A DNA stretch of 64,000 bases, from assembly GCA_964509175.1 (NCBI GenBank), contig CAZDWO010000013.1, positions 5,702 to 69,701 of the forward strand. The letters are read 5' to 3'. The translations under genes were made by a program, and so were the position numbers. Under the pieces are notes generated by a model. That model saw only the letters and a list, made by a program, of their open reading frames with translations. It ran no database searches and had not been told where the DNA came from. The DNA comes from JAHDHU01 sp964509175 (GTDB lineage Bacteria; Bacteroidota; Bacteroidia; Chitinophagales; Saprospiraceae). Shown piece after piece: positions 26,843 through 36,845 of the stretch. The stretch's first letter is position 1, and each line of letters opens with the position of its first letter.

Positions 26843-27858
26843 AATCTTAAGTTCATAAGACAGGTTTTTACCTTTTCGATCATTTCCTCTGTTACATCCA
26901 TATGAGTTACAAATCTTATGGTTTCTGGACCAAAAGGAGTAGCAAGAATTCCTTCCTTCTCGATCGCAGTAAGAAAGATATCTGCCTTTAATCCTTCTTT
27001 TAAATCAAAAATTACAATATTGGTTTTTACTGGCCTAACAGATTTTACATATTCCTGGTTTGCCAAAATTTCTCCTAGTTCTTTTGCCCGATCATTATCT
27101 GTTTTTAGTCTATCTACATTATTGTCTAGAGCATAGCTGCATGCAGCGGCCAGATATCCTGCTTGCCTCATACCACCTCCCATAACCTTTCTGAATCTTT
27201 TGGCCTCTTGAATAAAGGCTTTATTTCCTAGTAATACAGAGCCTACTGGAGCTCCTAATCCTTTAGATAGACAAATAGAGATACTGTCAAAGAGGTTGCC
27301 GACATCGGTGGTTTTCTCCCCAGTTTCTACTAAAACATTAAACAATCGGGCTCCATCGAGATGTAGTTTTAATCCTTTCTCATTGCAGAGGGTAGAGATG
27401 GGCTTTATTTCGTCGAGGGTGTAGTAGGATCCTCCTCCTTTATTACATGAGTTTTCTAAGACAACGAGTTTGCTTATCGGTAGCCAATCATACACGGGCT
27501 TAATAGCAGATTCTACTTGCTCAGCAGTAATTTTTCCATTAGTTCCATGGATTAGATTTACTCCTACTCCCGAATTAAAACTATAACCAGCAGTCTCATA
27601 CTGATAAACATGAGAGTAGTGGTCGCAGATAATCTCATCTAGTGGTTTAGTATGAACCTTTATGGCTATCTGATTTGTCATCGTTCCAGACGGACAAAAA
27701 AGGCCAGCCTCTTTTCCAAACATAGAAGCTAACTTATTCTGTAATTCTTGGACACTAGGATCTGCTCCGAAAACATCGTCACCGACCTCTGCCTGCATCA
27801 TAAAATCGAGCATCTTCTGATCTGGCTTAGTAACTGTATCGCTTATGAGATTTATCAT
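26839..27858 (-). CDS. Low-specificity threonine aldolase (GntG-type PLP enzyme)
   Basis: 339-residue PLP enzyme that splits threonine/allo-threonine to glycine and acetaldehyde. Landmarks: MINLISDTVTKPDQKML, DVFGADPSVQELQNKLA, the cofactor Asp in LHLDGARLFN, and the PLP lysine in ISICLSKGLGAPVGSVL. Normal length; stand-alone gene. Confidence 0.93.
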   Translation of the reverse strand: MINLISDTVTKPDQKMLDFMMQAEVGDDVFGADPSVQELQNKLASMFGKEAGLFCPSGTMTNQIAIKVHTKPLDEIICDHYSHVYQYETAGYSFNSGVGVNLIHGTNGKITAEQVESAIKPVYDWLPISKLVVLENSCNKGGGSYYTLDEIKPISTLCNEKGLKLHLDGARLFNVLVETGEKTTDVGNLFDSISICLSKGLGAPVGSVLLGNKAFIQEAKRFRKVMGGGMRQAGYLAAACSYALDNNVDRLKTDNDRAKELGEILANQEYVKSVRPVKTNIVIFDLKEGLKADIFLTAIEKEGILATPFGPETIRFVTHMDVTEEMIEKVKTCLMNLRF

Positions 27859-27889
27859 AAACTAAAAATAATAAATGTGAGAGACTAGC

Positions 27890-28651
27890 TTAGAATTCTT
27901 CTCCTGTAGAGCTTACTAGATTGATATTTATAGAAGGGTATTCTGTTCTGATTTCTTCGATAATAGCTTTAAACTCCTGAGCATTTTTCAGTTCAAAGAT
28001 TATAAAAGACTCGTGGTCATGATCATATCGACTATCATTGGCATTTTCAATTTGGAACAATCCATAGTCGCCTGCATTAAGTACCGAACTTATTTCTATA
28101 AAATCTTGCGATTTATTTATTAAATCATCGATGGCTTTAAGATGGTCATTTTCACTTCCGATGGTTCCCCAGACGTGTCCGTTTGGAATTTTAAAGATTG
28201 ATTTTTGAGTAGAAGAGATTCCGCCACCATCATCTAATTCGTTATTGAGATTAAGGATAAATCGATCAGAAGCAATTTGCAGATTTCCATTTTGAGAAGC
28301 AAGATCGCTCAAAGCTATACTCATGTCATAGGTGCCTTGTTCTAGGAAAATGCGATTTTCACCAATTGCAGGTTGTTCTCCCTCTAGACAGTCATCAGGA
28401 ATACTAACTTCAGAAATTTCTAAATGTACAGATTTGCTGTCGATAATTAATTCACTCTGAATAACTGCATCAGGACAATCAAAAAGCTTAACTGATTCAA
28501 TCTCGAAAACCAACTCCGGACCCATAGCTGTCGGGTGCTGTGATAAGTTAATCGTTACTTCCGAATTTATATTATCGAAGGTTTGTGGCTCTGGTTCAGA
28601 CAAGCAGCCTGTAAGCAAAATAACCACTAAGAAAATGAATGTTTTATTCAA
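27890..28651 (-). CDS. Predicted lipoprotein of unknown function
   Basis: 253-residue exported protein with a lipoprotein signal (MNKTFIFLVVILLTGCLSEPEP; lipobox Cys at residue 16). No catalytic motif recognised. The middle contains an Ala/Asp/Ser-rich beta-type pattern. The last third (SQDFIEISSVLNAGDYGLFQ, SFIIFELKNAQEFKAII) looks globular. It lies between the aldolase and the C1 peptidase genes on the same strand. Confidence 0.7.
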   Translation of the reverse strand: MNKTFIFLVVILLTGCLSEPEPQTFDNINSEVTINLSQHPTAMGPELVFEIESVKLFDCPDAVIQSELIIDSKSVHLEISEVSIPDDCLEGEQPAIGENRIFLEQGTYDMSIALSDLASQNGNLQIASDRFILNLNNELDDGGGISSTQKSIFKIPNGHVWGTIGSENDHLKAIDDLINKSQDFIEISSVLNAGDYGLFQIENANDSRYDHDHESFIIFELKNAQEFKAIIEEIRTEYPSININLVSSTGEEF

Positions 28652-28708
28652 TGAGATCCGACTTTAACAACATAAGAACGCATCCTTTTTACAGATGCTG
28701 CTTCAAAA

Positions 28709-29768
28709 TTAGTTCATTTTTTGAGCTATGTTCTTAGGTAATCCATTTTTATTGACCATTATGCCGACAGTTTTCATTTTTAAATATGCCTCGGACATGT
28801 ATAAATAACCCTTGTATGGACTTATTTCTCCCCATGAGTTCTTAATTATATAATACCTATTTCCTTTTTGGTCATTGGCAGATCCGACTATATGCATTAG
28901 ATGATCGTCCGTAGTAGAATAGCTTTCAAAATGTTCTTGTCTTAGGCTTTGGGTAACCTTTTCTTCCTTACCTGGAGCAGTAAATAAATCTTCTCTAGAA
29001 GGGTCTACCGGTAAGACTGCTATTCCATCTTTGGCACTAAATCCCTTCTCACTTACATCTCCGTCCCATGCTACTGTATAGCCATCTTCTAAAGCATTAT
29101 CTATTACTTGCACCATTTCCTCCAGTGGTACATTGTAAAAACTTCCATTGGAATAGTTATCAGGAATTTCTAATATAAAGTTCTGATAAAAAGGATGATG
29201 TGAGAATGAAGCAAGACTTATATAATCTGCTGGATCTAGTTCTAGATAATTACCAAACTCCTTGGCTGTATAATTTTTTCCATCGTAAATAAAGGATTCT
29301 GGTTCCGCTCCCATATAAACATCTAGGATAGAGTTGAATGCTGTACTCCATTTAGGAGAGAGCCTTTTTTGTTTCATAATTCCATCTAAAAATCCTTTCA
29401 AACCTGCCTCCATCTCGCTATGATTATGGGCTTTTTCTCCTAATACTAAGCCCGAATAATTTTGTTCTGGTACTATTCCATGCTTGCTCATCATCCTTAT
29501 GAGATCATGAGCTAGACTACCTTGACTAAAGTTTGCTTTTCCTTGTCTCATGACATAGTTCCGAGCCTTATCCTTATAGATGTTACGGACTACATGCATC
29601 TCAGAGATGTCTATGTTTTTATCTGCTTTTATAAGTTCACTTTCTATAAAAGAAGCTGTTGCAAAACTCCAGCAGGTTCCAGTACGAGCTTGGTTTTTTA
29701 CTTTAGTGCATTGTAGTTCTTGTTTATGCTTGAATTGATATTGGCTTAAGCCAAAAAAGTAAAACATT
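28709..29768 (-). CDS. C1 family cysteine peptidase (bleomycin hydrolase/PepC type), 5' end in assembly gap
   Basis: Papain-fold peptidase with the bleomycin hydrolase pattern. The catalytic Cys is in ARTGTCWSFATASFIESEL, the His in DDHLMHIVGSA and the Asn in IKNSWGE. It has 352 visible residues; the frame runs into the N gap, so the N-terminus (probably including a signal peptide) is missing and the ATG at 29767 should not be taken as the start. Active-site order and spacing are intact. Confidence 0.9.
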
Positions 29769-29868
29769 NNNNNNNNNNNNNNNNNNNNNNNNNNNNNNNN
29801 NNNNNNNNNNNNNNNNNNNNNNNNNNNNNNNNNNNNNNNNNNNNNNNNNNNNNNNNNNNNNNNNNNNN
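29769..29868. other. Assembly gap (100 N)
   Basis: Exactly 100 consecutive N, the conventional size for an unknown-length scaffold join. It removes the 5' end of the C1 peptidase gene and part of the lepA promoter. Confidence 0.99.
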
Positions 29869-29883
29869 GCGATGATAAAGGAC

Positions 29884-29891
29884 TATCTTTG
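29884..29891 (+). promoter_or_regulatory. Bacteroidota -7 promoter element (TATCTTTG) of lepA
   Basis: Exact TAnnTTTG match ending 7 bp before the lepA ATG at 29899, implying a very short leader. The matching -33 region would fall in the assembly gap. Confidence 0.5.
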
Positions 29892-29898
29892 CACCCGA

Positions 29899-31692
29899 AT
29901 GGAGTTAATTAGAAATTTTTGTGTCATTGCCCATATAGATCATGGGAAAAGTACCTTATCAGATAGATTACTGGAATATACTCAGACCATCTCTGAGCGT
30001 AATATGAAGGATCAGGCTCTTGACGATATGGATATCGAAAGAGAAAGAGGGATCACGATTAAAAGTCATGCTATCCAGCTTTATTATAATAGAGAAGAGG
30101 ATAAGAAGACTTATACTTTTAATCTAATCGATACACCTGGCCACGTAGATTTCTCTTATGAAGTATCTCGTTCTATTGCTGCTTGTGAGGGAGCTCTACT
30201 ACTGGTAGATGCATCGCAAGGAATACAAGCTCAGACTATCTCTAATCTGTATCTCGCTATAGAACATGACTTAGAAATAATTCCAGTTCTGAATAAGGTG
30301 GACATGGAGAGTGCGATGATAGATGAAGTGTCTGATCAGATAATAGATCTCATAGGATGTGATAAAGAAGACATCGTCCTGGCAAGTGGTAAGACGGGTA
30401 TAGGCATAAAGGATATTTTAGAAGCTGTAGTGGATAGAGTACCTGCTCCGAGTGGTGATCCAGATGGTCCTTTACAGGCTTTAATTTTTGACTCTGTATT
30501 TAATTCGTTTAGAGGAGTGATTGCTTATTTCCGTATTCTGAACGGGGTGATGAAGTCTAAAGAAAAGGTAAGATTCTTCAATACCGGAATGGAATACAAT
30601 GCAGACGAGATAGGGGTGTTGCAGATGGAGCAGATTAAGAAAAAAGAACTTAAGACCGGAGATGTAGGATACATCATTACCGGAATAAAAGAATCCAAAG
30701 AGATAAAAGTAGGAGATACAATAACCTCCGTAGAAAATCCTTGTGCTGCGGCGATAGATGGTTTTGAGGAAGTAAAGCCTATGGTATTTGCAGGTATATT
30801 TCCTATCGAGAATGAATACTTTGAAGAGCTGAGAGACAGTTTAGAGAAACTACAGCTCAACGATGCTTCATTGGTCTACGAGCCAGAGACTTCTATAGCA
30901 TTGGGTTTTGGGTTTAGATGTGGATTTTTAGGGATGTTGCACTTGGAGATTATTCAGGAAAGATTATCTCGAGAGTATGATCAGGAAGTAATTACAACGG
31001 TACCTAACGTTAGTTATTATGCTTACAATAAAAAAGGAGTCAAGCTCCTTATAAATACTCCTTCTGATTTACCAGATCCTAACTTACTAGAAAAAGTAGA
31101 AGAGCCGTATATCCGAGCCCAGATCATTACCAAGCCAGAATACATAGGTACTATTATGACCCTATGTTTAGAGAAGCGAGGAATCATGACTAAACAAACC
31201 TATCTATCACAAGAGCGTATAGAAATCACCTTTGAGCTACCACTTGCGGAGATTGTATTTGATTTCTATGATAGGCTTAAGTCCATCTCTAGAGGTTATG
31301 CTTCGTTTGATTATGTAATGATAGATTATAGAGAGTCAGATCTAGTACGTATGGATATCCGTCTTAATGGAGATCCTGTGGATGCTTTATCTTCTCTAGT
31401 ACATAAGACCAAGGCAGAAAGCCTAGGAAGACGTATGTGTAAAAAGCTAAAGGAGCTACTGCCTAGACAGCAGTTTATGATTGCTATACAAGCTTCTATA
31501 GGAATGAAGATTATTGCTAGAGAAACTATATCTGCTCTGCGTAAGGATGTAACCGCTAAATGTTACGGTGGAGATATCACTCGTAAACGTAAGCTTCTAG
31601 AAAAGCAGAAAAAGGGAAAGAAGAAGATGAGACAGATAGGAAGTGTGGAGGTACCACAGAAGGCTTTCTTAGATGTTCTAAAACTGGATTAA
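29899..31692 (+). CDS. lepA: Elongation factor 4 (LepA)
   Basis: Ribosome-associated GTPase that can back-translocate tRNAs. Starting at 29899 (MELIRNFCVIAHIDHGKST) gives 597 residues, the normal LepA length; the ATG nine codons upstream overlaps a -7 promoter box and is rejected. GTPase motifs: AHIDHGKST, RERGIT, DTPGHVDF and NKVD. The LepA-specific C-terminal domain is complete (GGDITRKRKLLEKQKKGKKKM). Convergent with the DUF1573 gene, with only 8 bp between the stops. Confidence 0.96.
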   Translation: MELIRNFCVIAHIDHGKSTLSDRLLEYTQTISERNMKDQALDDMDIERERGITIKSHAIQLYYNREEDKKTYTFNLIDTPGHVDFSYEVSRSIAACEGALLLVDASQGIQAQTISNLYLAIEHDLEIIPVLNKVDMESAMIDEVSDQIIDLIGCDKEDIVLASGKTGIGIKDILEAVVDRVPAPSGDPDGPLQALIFDSVFNSFRGVIAYFRILNGVMKSKEKVRFFNTGMEYNADEIGVLQMEQIKKKELKTGDVGYIITGIKESKEIKVGDTITSVENPCAAAIDGFEEVKPMVFAGIFPIENEYFEELRDSLEKLQLNDASLVYEPETSIALGFGFRCGFLGMLHLEIIQERLSREYDQEVITTVPNVSYYAYNKKGVKLLINTPSDLPDPNLLEKVEEPYIRAQIITKPEYIGTIMTLCLEKRGIMTKQTYLSQERIEITFELPLAEIVFDFYDRLKSISRGYASFDYVMIDYRESDLVRMDIRLNGDPVDALSSLVHKTKAESLGRRMCKKLKELLPRQQFMIAIQASIGMKIIARETISALRKDVTAKCYGGDITRKRKLLEKQKKGKKKMRQIGSVEVPQKAFLDVLKLD

Positions 31693-31700
31693 TATTCTCT

Positions 31701-32090
31701 CTAATTCAATTTAAAATCGTAGGTATAGCTAACGCCATCCATTACTGGTCCACCGGTTTTAGGGTTAGTATTCATCAAGGTGATGTCTACGCTTATTTCT
31801 TCTACCACATCTTTTTTGGCACTATCGAATCGAACTTTGATTGTTCCTTTTTTGCCTGGAGCGATAAGACCTCTGGTCCAGTCTAGGGTAGTACACTCAC
31901 AAGCATCTACGATGTCTATTTCTACATCTTCCTCACTGACATTTATAAAAGTAAAGGCTGTATCTATGACAGTTCCTTTGTTTACTGTGCCGAGCTCTAT
32001 CAGTCTATTTTCAAATTTTAAAAAATCTGATTTCTGGCCAAAGGCTAGGGAAGAGATAAAAATTAGAAATACCGAAACAAATAATCTCAT
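31701..32090 (-). CDS. DUF1573 domain protein, exported
   Basis: 129 residues: signal peptide (about 1-18, ending LAFGQ) plus a DUF1573 immunoglobulin-like domain with FENRLIELGTVNKGTV, TFINVSEEDVEI and ACECTTLDW. These small periplasmic or outer-membrane proteins are very common in Bacteroidota, without a settled role. Confidence 0.88.
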   Translation of the reverse strand: MRLFVSVFLIFISSLAFGQKSDFLKFENRLIELGTVNKGTVIDTAFTFINVSEEDVEIDIVDACECTTLDWTRGLIAPGKKGTIKVRFDSAKKDVVEEISVDITLMNTNPKTGGPVMDGVSYTYDFKLN

Positions 32091-32169
32091 AAAGTATAAA
32101 TTACAATAACAAAGTTACTACATCAATTAGACGAAGATTCCTAAGGACTTGTTAAAAATATCAGAGGAT

Positions 32170-32210
32170 AAAAAAAGAGCCAACTCATTTATTAACGAGT
32201 TGGCTCTTTT
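32170..32210 (-). terminator. Terminator of the SprB-repeat protein gene
   Basis: A perfect 14-bp stem (32173-32186 with 32197-32210) with a 10-nt loop. An A run on the left (32170-32176) gives a T tract to the minus transcript. It lies 18 bp past the stop at 32228. Confidence 0.88.
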
Positions 32211-32227
32211 CTATTTAAAGAAGAGAT

Positions 32228-35200
32228 TTAATCTATGATTATCTTCTTATAAAACTGGTCATCACCAGTATCTATTTTTAGTAGATAAAGTCCTGAAGGA
32301 TAGGTGCTTACTTCTAATCTGTTACTGCTCTTAGGATTAAAGTCTTGGTAAATGAGTTTACCAGAAAGACTCATCAGCTCAATAGAGTTAATATTATAAT
32401 CAGTTCTTTCTATGTTTATATTTAACCAATTTCTAGCTGGATTAGGGAATATTTCTACTTGAGTAAAAAATACGTCGTTGGTCGAGGTTGTGGCTTCTAC
32501 TACAAAGTCTATAGAATTATAAATACATCCTACAGAATCTGTAACTACACAGGTATATAGCCCAGGTGCTAGATTACTAATGTCTTCATCCATAGAGATA
32601 GAAACTCCATCTAAGAACCACTCATAAGTATAAGGACCTACACCACCTACGATGGTAATATCGATAGCTCCATCTCCAGAATTAGAGTTGGTAGAATTGG
32701 TTATATTGAATCCATCTAGAACCAGTAATTCTGGTTGCTCTATTACAAAGGAGTCAGTTAGAAAACAGTTAGAATCATCTGTAATGGTAACAAAGTAAGT
32801 TCCAGCAGTTAAGAAATCTGCATCAAAAACTGGATCAGTTTCAAAATTATAAGGTGGAACACCACCTGTAGTATTTAGCTGAACAGTTCCATCTTGGAAG
32901 CCAAAACAGCTTACGTCGGTGGTAACTAAGTCTACTTGGAAGTTAGAATTAAGCGTAATGATGAAACTACATTCTGAAGTATTTCCTGAGCTATCTGTTG
33001 CTTGATAAACGACTACATTTTCTCCTTCTACGAGGTCATCTCCAGGGTTGACACCGCTTATGAGTTCGACATTCATTACTTCGCAGTTATCAGTAGCTGT
33101 AGGTATAGTGTACATGGATTGGTTACAACCCATCACAGTTGCATCCATAGGACAATTGAGAATCGGAGCTAGTGTGTCTAATATGGTAATGGTTATTGTA
33201 TCGAAGGCAGTATTATTATTTACATCCATTAGAGAAATAGGAAGCTGCACGGAACTTTGACTACAGTCATAAGATGTAGCGTCAAACATAAATCCTCCTG
33301 CTAGCTCACAATCATCTGTACTGCCTAGATCAAAGAAACTTTCGACTACAGTCGGAGTCATTCCTTGCTCATCTAGATAGAGTGTAAAATCTGTTGCATT
33401 TATCGTAGGAGGATTTGTATCTGTCATAGATAGATTTACAAAGGTTGTAGCAACACAATCGTTTGCATCAGTAACTGTTACTGGATAAAAGCCCTCTAGA
33501 ACTATTATAGTATCCATTGTAAATCCTATAGCCCACTGATAATCATATGGAGCAGTACCACCAGAAGGCACAGCGGTAATCGTACCTCCTTGCATTCCAC
33601 CACAGCCAGGAGCATTAACGATAACTGGTGTCAATGTAAATGTATCCGGTTGTGTTACTATGATAGAGTCTATAACAATGCTACAGTTAGTACTATCCGT
33701 TATCTCTACACTGTAAAAATCTGCAGGCAGATTATTTCTGTCTTGAGATGTATTACCATCAGACCATGAGTAGGATAGTGGTCCTTCTCCACCAGAAGCG
33801 TTAAGAGTAATCGAACCAGTCATATCGCCAAAACAAGATAAGTCTGAAGTATTAAAACTAGCTATTATTTCTGCAGGCTGAGTAATCACTACAGAATCAA
33901 CGAGGGCACAATCGTTTCCATCTGTAACGGTTAAAAAATATGTACCAGGTCCTAAGTCTGTTGTAACTGGTCCTTGCGACCAAGCAAAATCGTACATCCC
34001 TGTACCTCCTGATGCTAGGGCTGATACGCTTCCATCACTGGCTCCAAAACAACTTACGTCTGTAGCAGAAATGCTTACTTGTACTTGTGTGGGTTGGCCC
34101 AAAGTAAAAGTAGAACTGGTCTGACAACCAGCACCATCACTAACGGTAACTGTATAACTGCCAGCAGTGAGATTGCTTATTGTCGGAGTAGTAGCCATAT
34201 TAGACCACTGGTAATTTATCATTCCAGTAGCATTAGTAACTTCTATGGCTATAGATCCATCTGCTCCTCCAAAACATGATGGCTCGATTGTAAGTGTGTC
34301 TTGTACCATGAGATTTCCAGGGTCTGATCCTACAGTTACAGTTATAGTTTCTGTACAAAGATTTGCATCTGTAAGAGTACAGGTATAAGTACCTGCCGCT
34401 AGTCCAGAAGAGACAGAACCGGAATCTCCATTACTCCAGTTAAATCCGTAAGGCATGGTTCCACCAGTTGCCATTACTGCCGCCGAACCATTAGCACCAT
34501 TACATACCTCGTCATCTATGTTGGCCACAAATAGGTTTATAGCTGGAGGTTCAAAAATAGAGACTGAACCAGTCGTAGTCATGTTTGCAGCATCTGTGAT
34601 AACTACAAAATGAATACCTGCAGTTAGATTAATAGCAGTAGCTGTGGTTTCTCCATTGTCCCAGCTATAATTATACGGAGGAGTTCCTCCAGTAACAACA
34701 GCCGTAGCAGATCCATCAGCTCCTCCAAAACAACGTACATCATTATTAAAATTAACGGTAACTGAAGGAGGGCTAGAACTTGCAATAAGCGTACTAGAAA
34801 CATTGTCAGTTACTACTCGGTCTCCTGAGTTTCCTCCGGCACCATTGGCGATTACACCAGCTGCATAAAAGGTTATTACTTCATTGTTTGGTCCATTCGG
34901 AGCTGTCCAGTCGACTGTATAGCTGGCTTCATTAGCTCCATTAAAGTTTTGGGCAGGACTATGCTCATGATAGGTTCTACCTCCAGAAGGTGTTATTGTC
35001 GAGTTTCCATCCGAGTTAGACATCGTACCTACATCATTATTATTTGCATCCAGAGCTACCCACTGAAAACCGCCTCTTACTCCAGCACCATTGGGATTGT
35101 CGACGGTTACGGTTATGGTATAGGTCATATTAGCATCTATAGAAGCTGGTAAGCCCGAGATGGTGACATCTCCGTTTAAAGCAGCATTGGTTCCTGTGTG

Positions 35201-35332
35201 GCAACCAGAAGAACAGAGAGAATCTCCAGGAGCTCCAGTACGACCATTAGGTGGATTAGAAGATATTGCCAATAGAAAAATGGAACACAAAAGTCCGATG
35301 CCTACTAGGCGAGATTGGGTAAGCTTTATCAT
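32228..35332 (-). CDS. Large secreted protein: choice-of-anchor V, SprB repeats, HYR domain, T9SS type A sorting domain
   Basis: 1034-residue surface protein. Signal peptide (about 1-25). An N-terminal choice-of-anchor V/Reeler-like domain follows (about 30-190), with TGAPGDSLCSSGCHTG, where relatives usually have a CxxCH haem-type motif. At least six SprB-like repeats of about 75 residues come next (units with CFGGADGS, GGTPPYNYSWDNG, LTAGIHFVVITDA). Then a HYR-type domain (about 640-800), two more repeats and a C-terminal type A sorting domain (VEIFPNPARNWLNI to FYKKIIID). The last part targets export through the type IX secretion system. Likely roles are adhesion or gliding. Confidence 0.9.
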   Translation of the reverse strand: MIKLTQSRLVGIGLLCSIFLLAISSNPPNGRTGAPGDSLCSSGCHTGTNAALNGDVTISGLPASIDANMTYTITVTVDNPNGAGVRGGFQWVALDANNNDVGTMSNSDGNSTITPSGGRTYHEHSPAQNFNGANEASYTVDWTAPNGPNNEVITFYAAGVIANGAGGNSGDRVVTDNVSSTLIASSSPPSVTVNFNNDVRCFGGADGSATAVVTGGTPPYNYSWDNGETTATAINLTAGIHFVVITDAANMTTTGSVSIFEPPAINLFVANIDDEVCNGANGSAAVMATGGTMPYGFNWSNGDSGSVSSGLAAGTYTCTLTDANLCTETITVTVGSDPGNLMVQDTLTIEPSCFGGADGSIAIEVTNATGMINYQWSNMATTPTISNLTAGSYTVTVSDGAGCQTSSTFTLGQPTQVQVSISATDVSCFGASDGSVSALASGGTGMYDFAWSQGPVTTDLGPGTYFLTVTDGNDCALVDSVVITQPAEIIASFNTSDLSCFGDMTGSITLNASGGEGPLSYSWSDGNTSQDRNNLPADFYSVEITDSTNCSIVIDSIIVTQPDTFTLTPVIVNAPGCGGMQGGTITAVPSGGTAPYDYQWAIGFTMDTIIVLEGFYPVTVTDANDCVATTFVNLSMTDTNPPTINATDFTLYLDEQGMTPTVVESFFDLGSTDDCELAGGFMFDATSYDCSQSSVQLPISLMDVNNNTAFDTITITILDTLAPILNCPMDATVMGCNQSMYTIPTATDNCEVMNVELISGVNPGDDLVEGENVVVYQATDSSGNTSECSFIITLNSNFQVDLVTTDVSCFGFQDGTVQLNTTGGVPPYNFETDPVFDADFLTAGTYFVTITDDSNCFLTDSFVIEQPELLVLDGFNITNSTNSNSGDGAIDITIVGGVGPYTYEWFLDGVSISMDEDISNLAPGLYTCVVTDSVGCIYNSIDFVVEATTSTNDVFFTQVEIFPNPARNWLNINIERTDYNINSIELMSLSGKLIYQDFNPKSSNRLEVSTYPSGLYLLKIDTGDDQFYKKIIID

Positions 35333-35429
35333 TACAAGTTTGTTTGTATAAAAAATATAGCCGTTAAATTACAAAGTAATCATGTAGCCAATAACGAAAA
35401 AAGTGAATAATCTAGGTCTTTGTCCGATT

Positions 35430-36383
35430 CTAAGAAAATAACGAGTCTACAAAGGCCTTTTTATTAAAAAGCTGTAGTTGATCCATGCCTTCTCCGACAC
35501 CTATGTATTTGATCGGAATTTTAAATTGGTCTGATATTCCGAGAACTACACCTCCTTTGGCAGTACCGTCTAGTTTGGTTAATGCTATGGCAGTAACTTC
35601 GGTAGCCGCTGTAAAATGTGTTGCTTGCTCTATGGCATTTTGACCAGTACTAGCATCTAAAACCAATAGAACCTCATGAGGTGCACCGGGCATTTTTTTA
35701 TCTATCGAGTTTTTTATTTTGGTCAACTCTGTCATCAGATGCTTCTTTGTATGTAGTCTACCTGCAGTATCGATTATACAAACATCTAATCCGAGGTTTT
35801 CTGCATATTGCACTGTTTCATAGGCTACAGCAGCGGGGTCAGTATGCATGCCTTTATTGAAAAAGTAGGTCTTGGCTCTATCGGCCCAGATTTGCAACTG
35901 ATCTACAGCTGCAGCTCTAAAAGTATCTCCAGCACCTAGTACCACATGTTTACCTCTCTTTTTATACTGGTGAGCGATTTTACCTATTGTCGTAGTTTTT
36001 CCTACTCCATTTACTCCTACTACCAGCATTACATGAGGAAGATTATCTTCAGGAAAGTCAAAGTCCGTTAAGTCTTCTGTATTGTTTTCTGAAAGGATAA
36101 GAGTAATCTCATCCTTCAGGATATTATTAAGCTCAGAGGTATTTAGATATTTATCTTTAGCTACTCGAGCTTCTAGTCTTTCTATAATTTTTACTGTTGT
36201 GTCTAATCCTACATCAGAACTGATGAGTATCTCTTCTAGCTGATCGAGGAAGGATTCGTCGACCTTAGATTTACCAGCTATGGCTTTAGATATCTGTCCA
36301 AAAAAGCTTTGCTTCGTTTTTTCGAGACCTTTATTAAGTTCTTCTTCTTTTTCTTTAGAAAAGTATTTTTTAAAAAAACTCAT
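35430..36383 (-). CDS. ftsY: Signal recognition particle receptor FtsY
   Basis: SRP receptor GTPase for co-translational membrane targeting. 317 residues: N-terminal helical bundle (about 1-95) and NG domain with LVVGVNGVGKTTTIGKIA, DTFRAAA, DTAGRL and TKLDGTAKGG. It lacks the long acidic A domain of enterobacterial FtsY, which is usual here. Separated from the DUF4295 gene by a hairpin. Confidence 0.96.
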   Translation of the reverse strand: MSFFKKYFSKEKEEELNKGLEKTKQSFFGQISKAIAGKSKVDESFLDQLEEILISSDVGLDTTVKIIERLEARVAKDKYLNTSELNNILKDEITLILSENNTEDLTDFDFPEDNLPHVMLVVGVNGVGKTTTIGKIAHQYKKRGKHVVLGAGDTFRAAAVDQLQIWADRAKTYFFNKGMHTDPAAVAYETVQYAENLGLDVCIIDTAGRLHTKKHLMTELTKIKNSIDKKMPGAPHEVLLVLDASTGQNAIEQATHFTAATEVTAIALTKLDGTAKGGVVLGISDQFKIPIKYIGVGEGMDQLQLFNKKAFVDSLFS

Positions 36384-36422
36384 AGTTTGACAAGTTAGAA
36401 GGTAGGGTAGAAGGGAAATAAT

Positions 36423-36447
36423 AAAGGCTACCGTTTTGGTAGCCTTT
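36423..36447 (-). terminator. Hairpin after the rpmB-rpmG-DUF4295 unit
   Basis: A perfect 10-bp stem (36423-36432 with 36438-36447) and a 5-nt loop lies between the DUF4295 stop and ftsY. The downstream T tract on the minus strand is short, so termination may be partial. Confidence 0.65.
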
Positions 36448-36456
36448 TAATGTTTA

Positions 36457-36633
36457 TTACTTATTGTTAGCAAAGAATTCTTTGACCTTTTCTTTGTGGA
36501 TCATCATTTCTTTGTAACTGTATTTACCAGTTTCAGGATTTTTTACACTCTGTATTACTTTTACAAAGTCTCTTCCTGACCCAGCATTACCGGCTCTCTG
36601 AGCTACCCTTGCGTTTTTAGATATTTTAGCCAT
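36457..36633 (-). CDS. DUF4295 family small basic protein
   Basis: 58-residue basic protein beginning MAKISKNARVAQRAGNAG and ending KEFFANNK. It contains the family's K-V-I-x-x-V-K-x-P-x-T-G-x-Y core (VKVIQSVKNPETGKYSYKE). DUF4295 genes sit beside rpmG in many Bacteroidota, and the product is thought to be ribosome-associated; the function is not established. It starts 2 bp after the rpmG stop, so it belongs to the L28-L33 unit. Confidence 0.9.
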   Translation of the reverse strand: MAKISKNARVAQRAGNAGSGRDFVKVIQSVKNPETGKYSYKEMMIHKEKVKEFFANNK

Positions 36634-36635
36634 TG

Positions 36636-36824
36636 TTATTTGATTTCTTTATGAACAGTATATTTCTTTAAGATAGGATTATATTTTTTAAGCTCCATTC
36701 TATCTGGAGAGTTTTTCCTATTCTTCTGAGTAACATATCTAGATGTCCCTGGCATTCCAGTTGCTTTATGCTCAGTGCATTCTAGTATTACTTGTATTCT
36801 ATTACCTTTTGATTTTTTTGCCAT
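36636..36824 (-). CDS. rpmG: 50S ribosomal protein L33
   Basis: 62-residue ribosomal protein L33 (VILECTEHKATG, YVTQKNRKNSPDRMELKKYNP). It has only one Cys and no zinc-binding CxxC pair, i.e. the zinc-free type. Second gene of the rpmB-rpmG-DUF4295 unit. Confidence 0.95.
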   Translation of the reverse strand: MAKKSKGNRIQVILECTEHKATGMPGTSRYVTQKNRKNSPDRMELKKYNPILKKYTVHKEIK

Positions 36825-36845
36825 GATCTTTCTTAATTATGGTGA

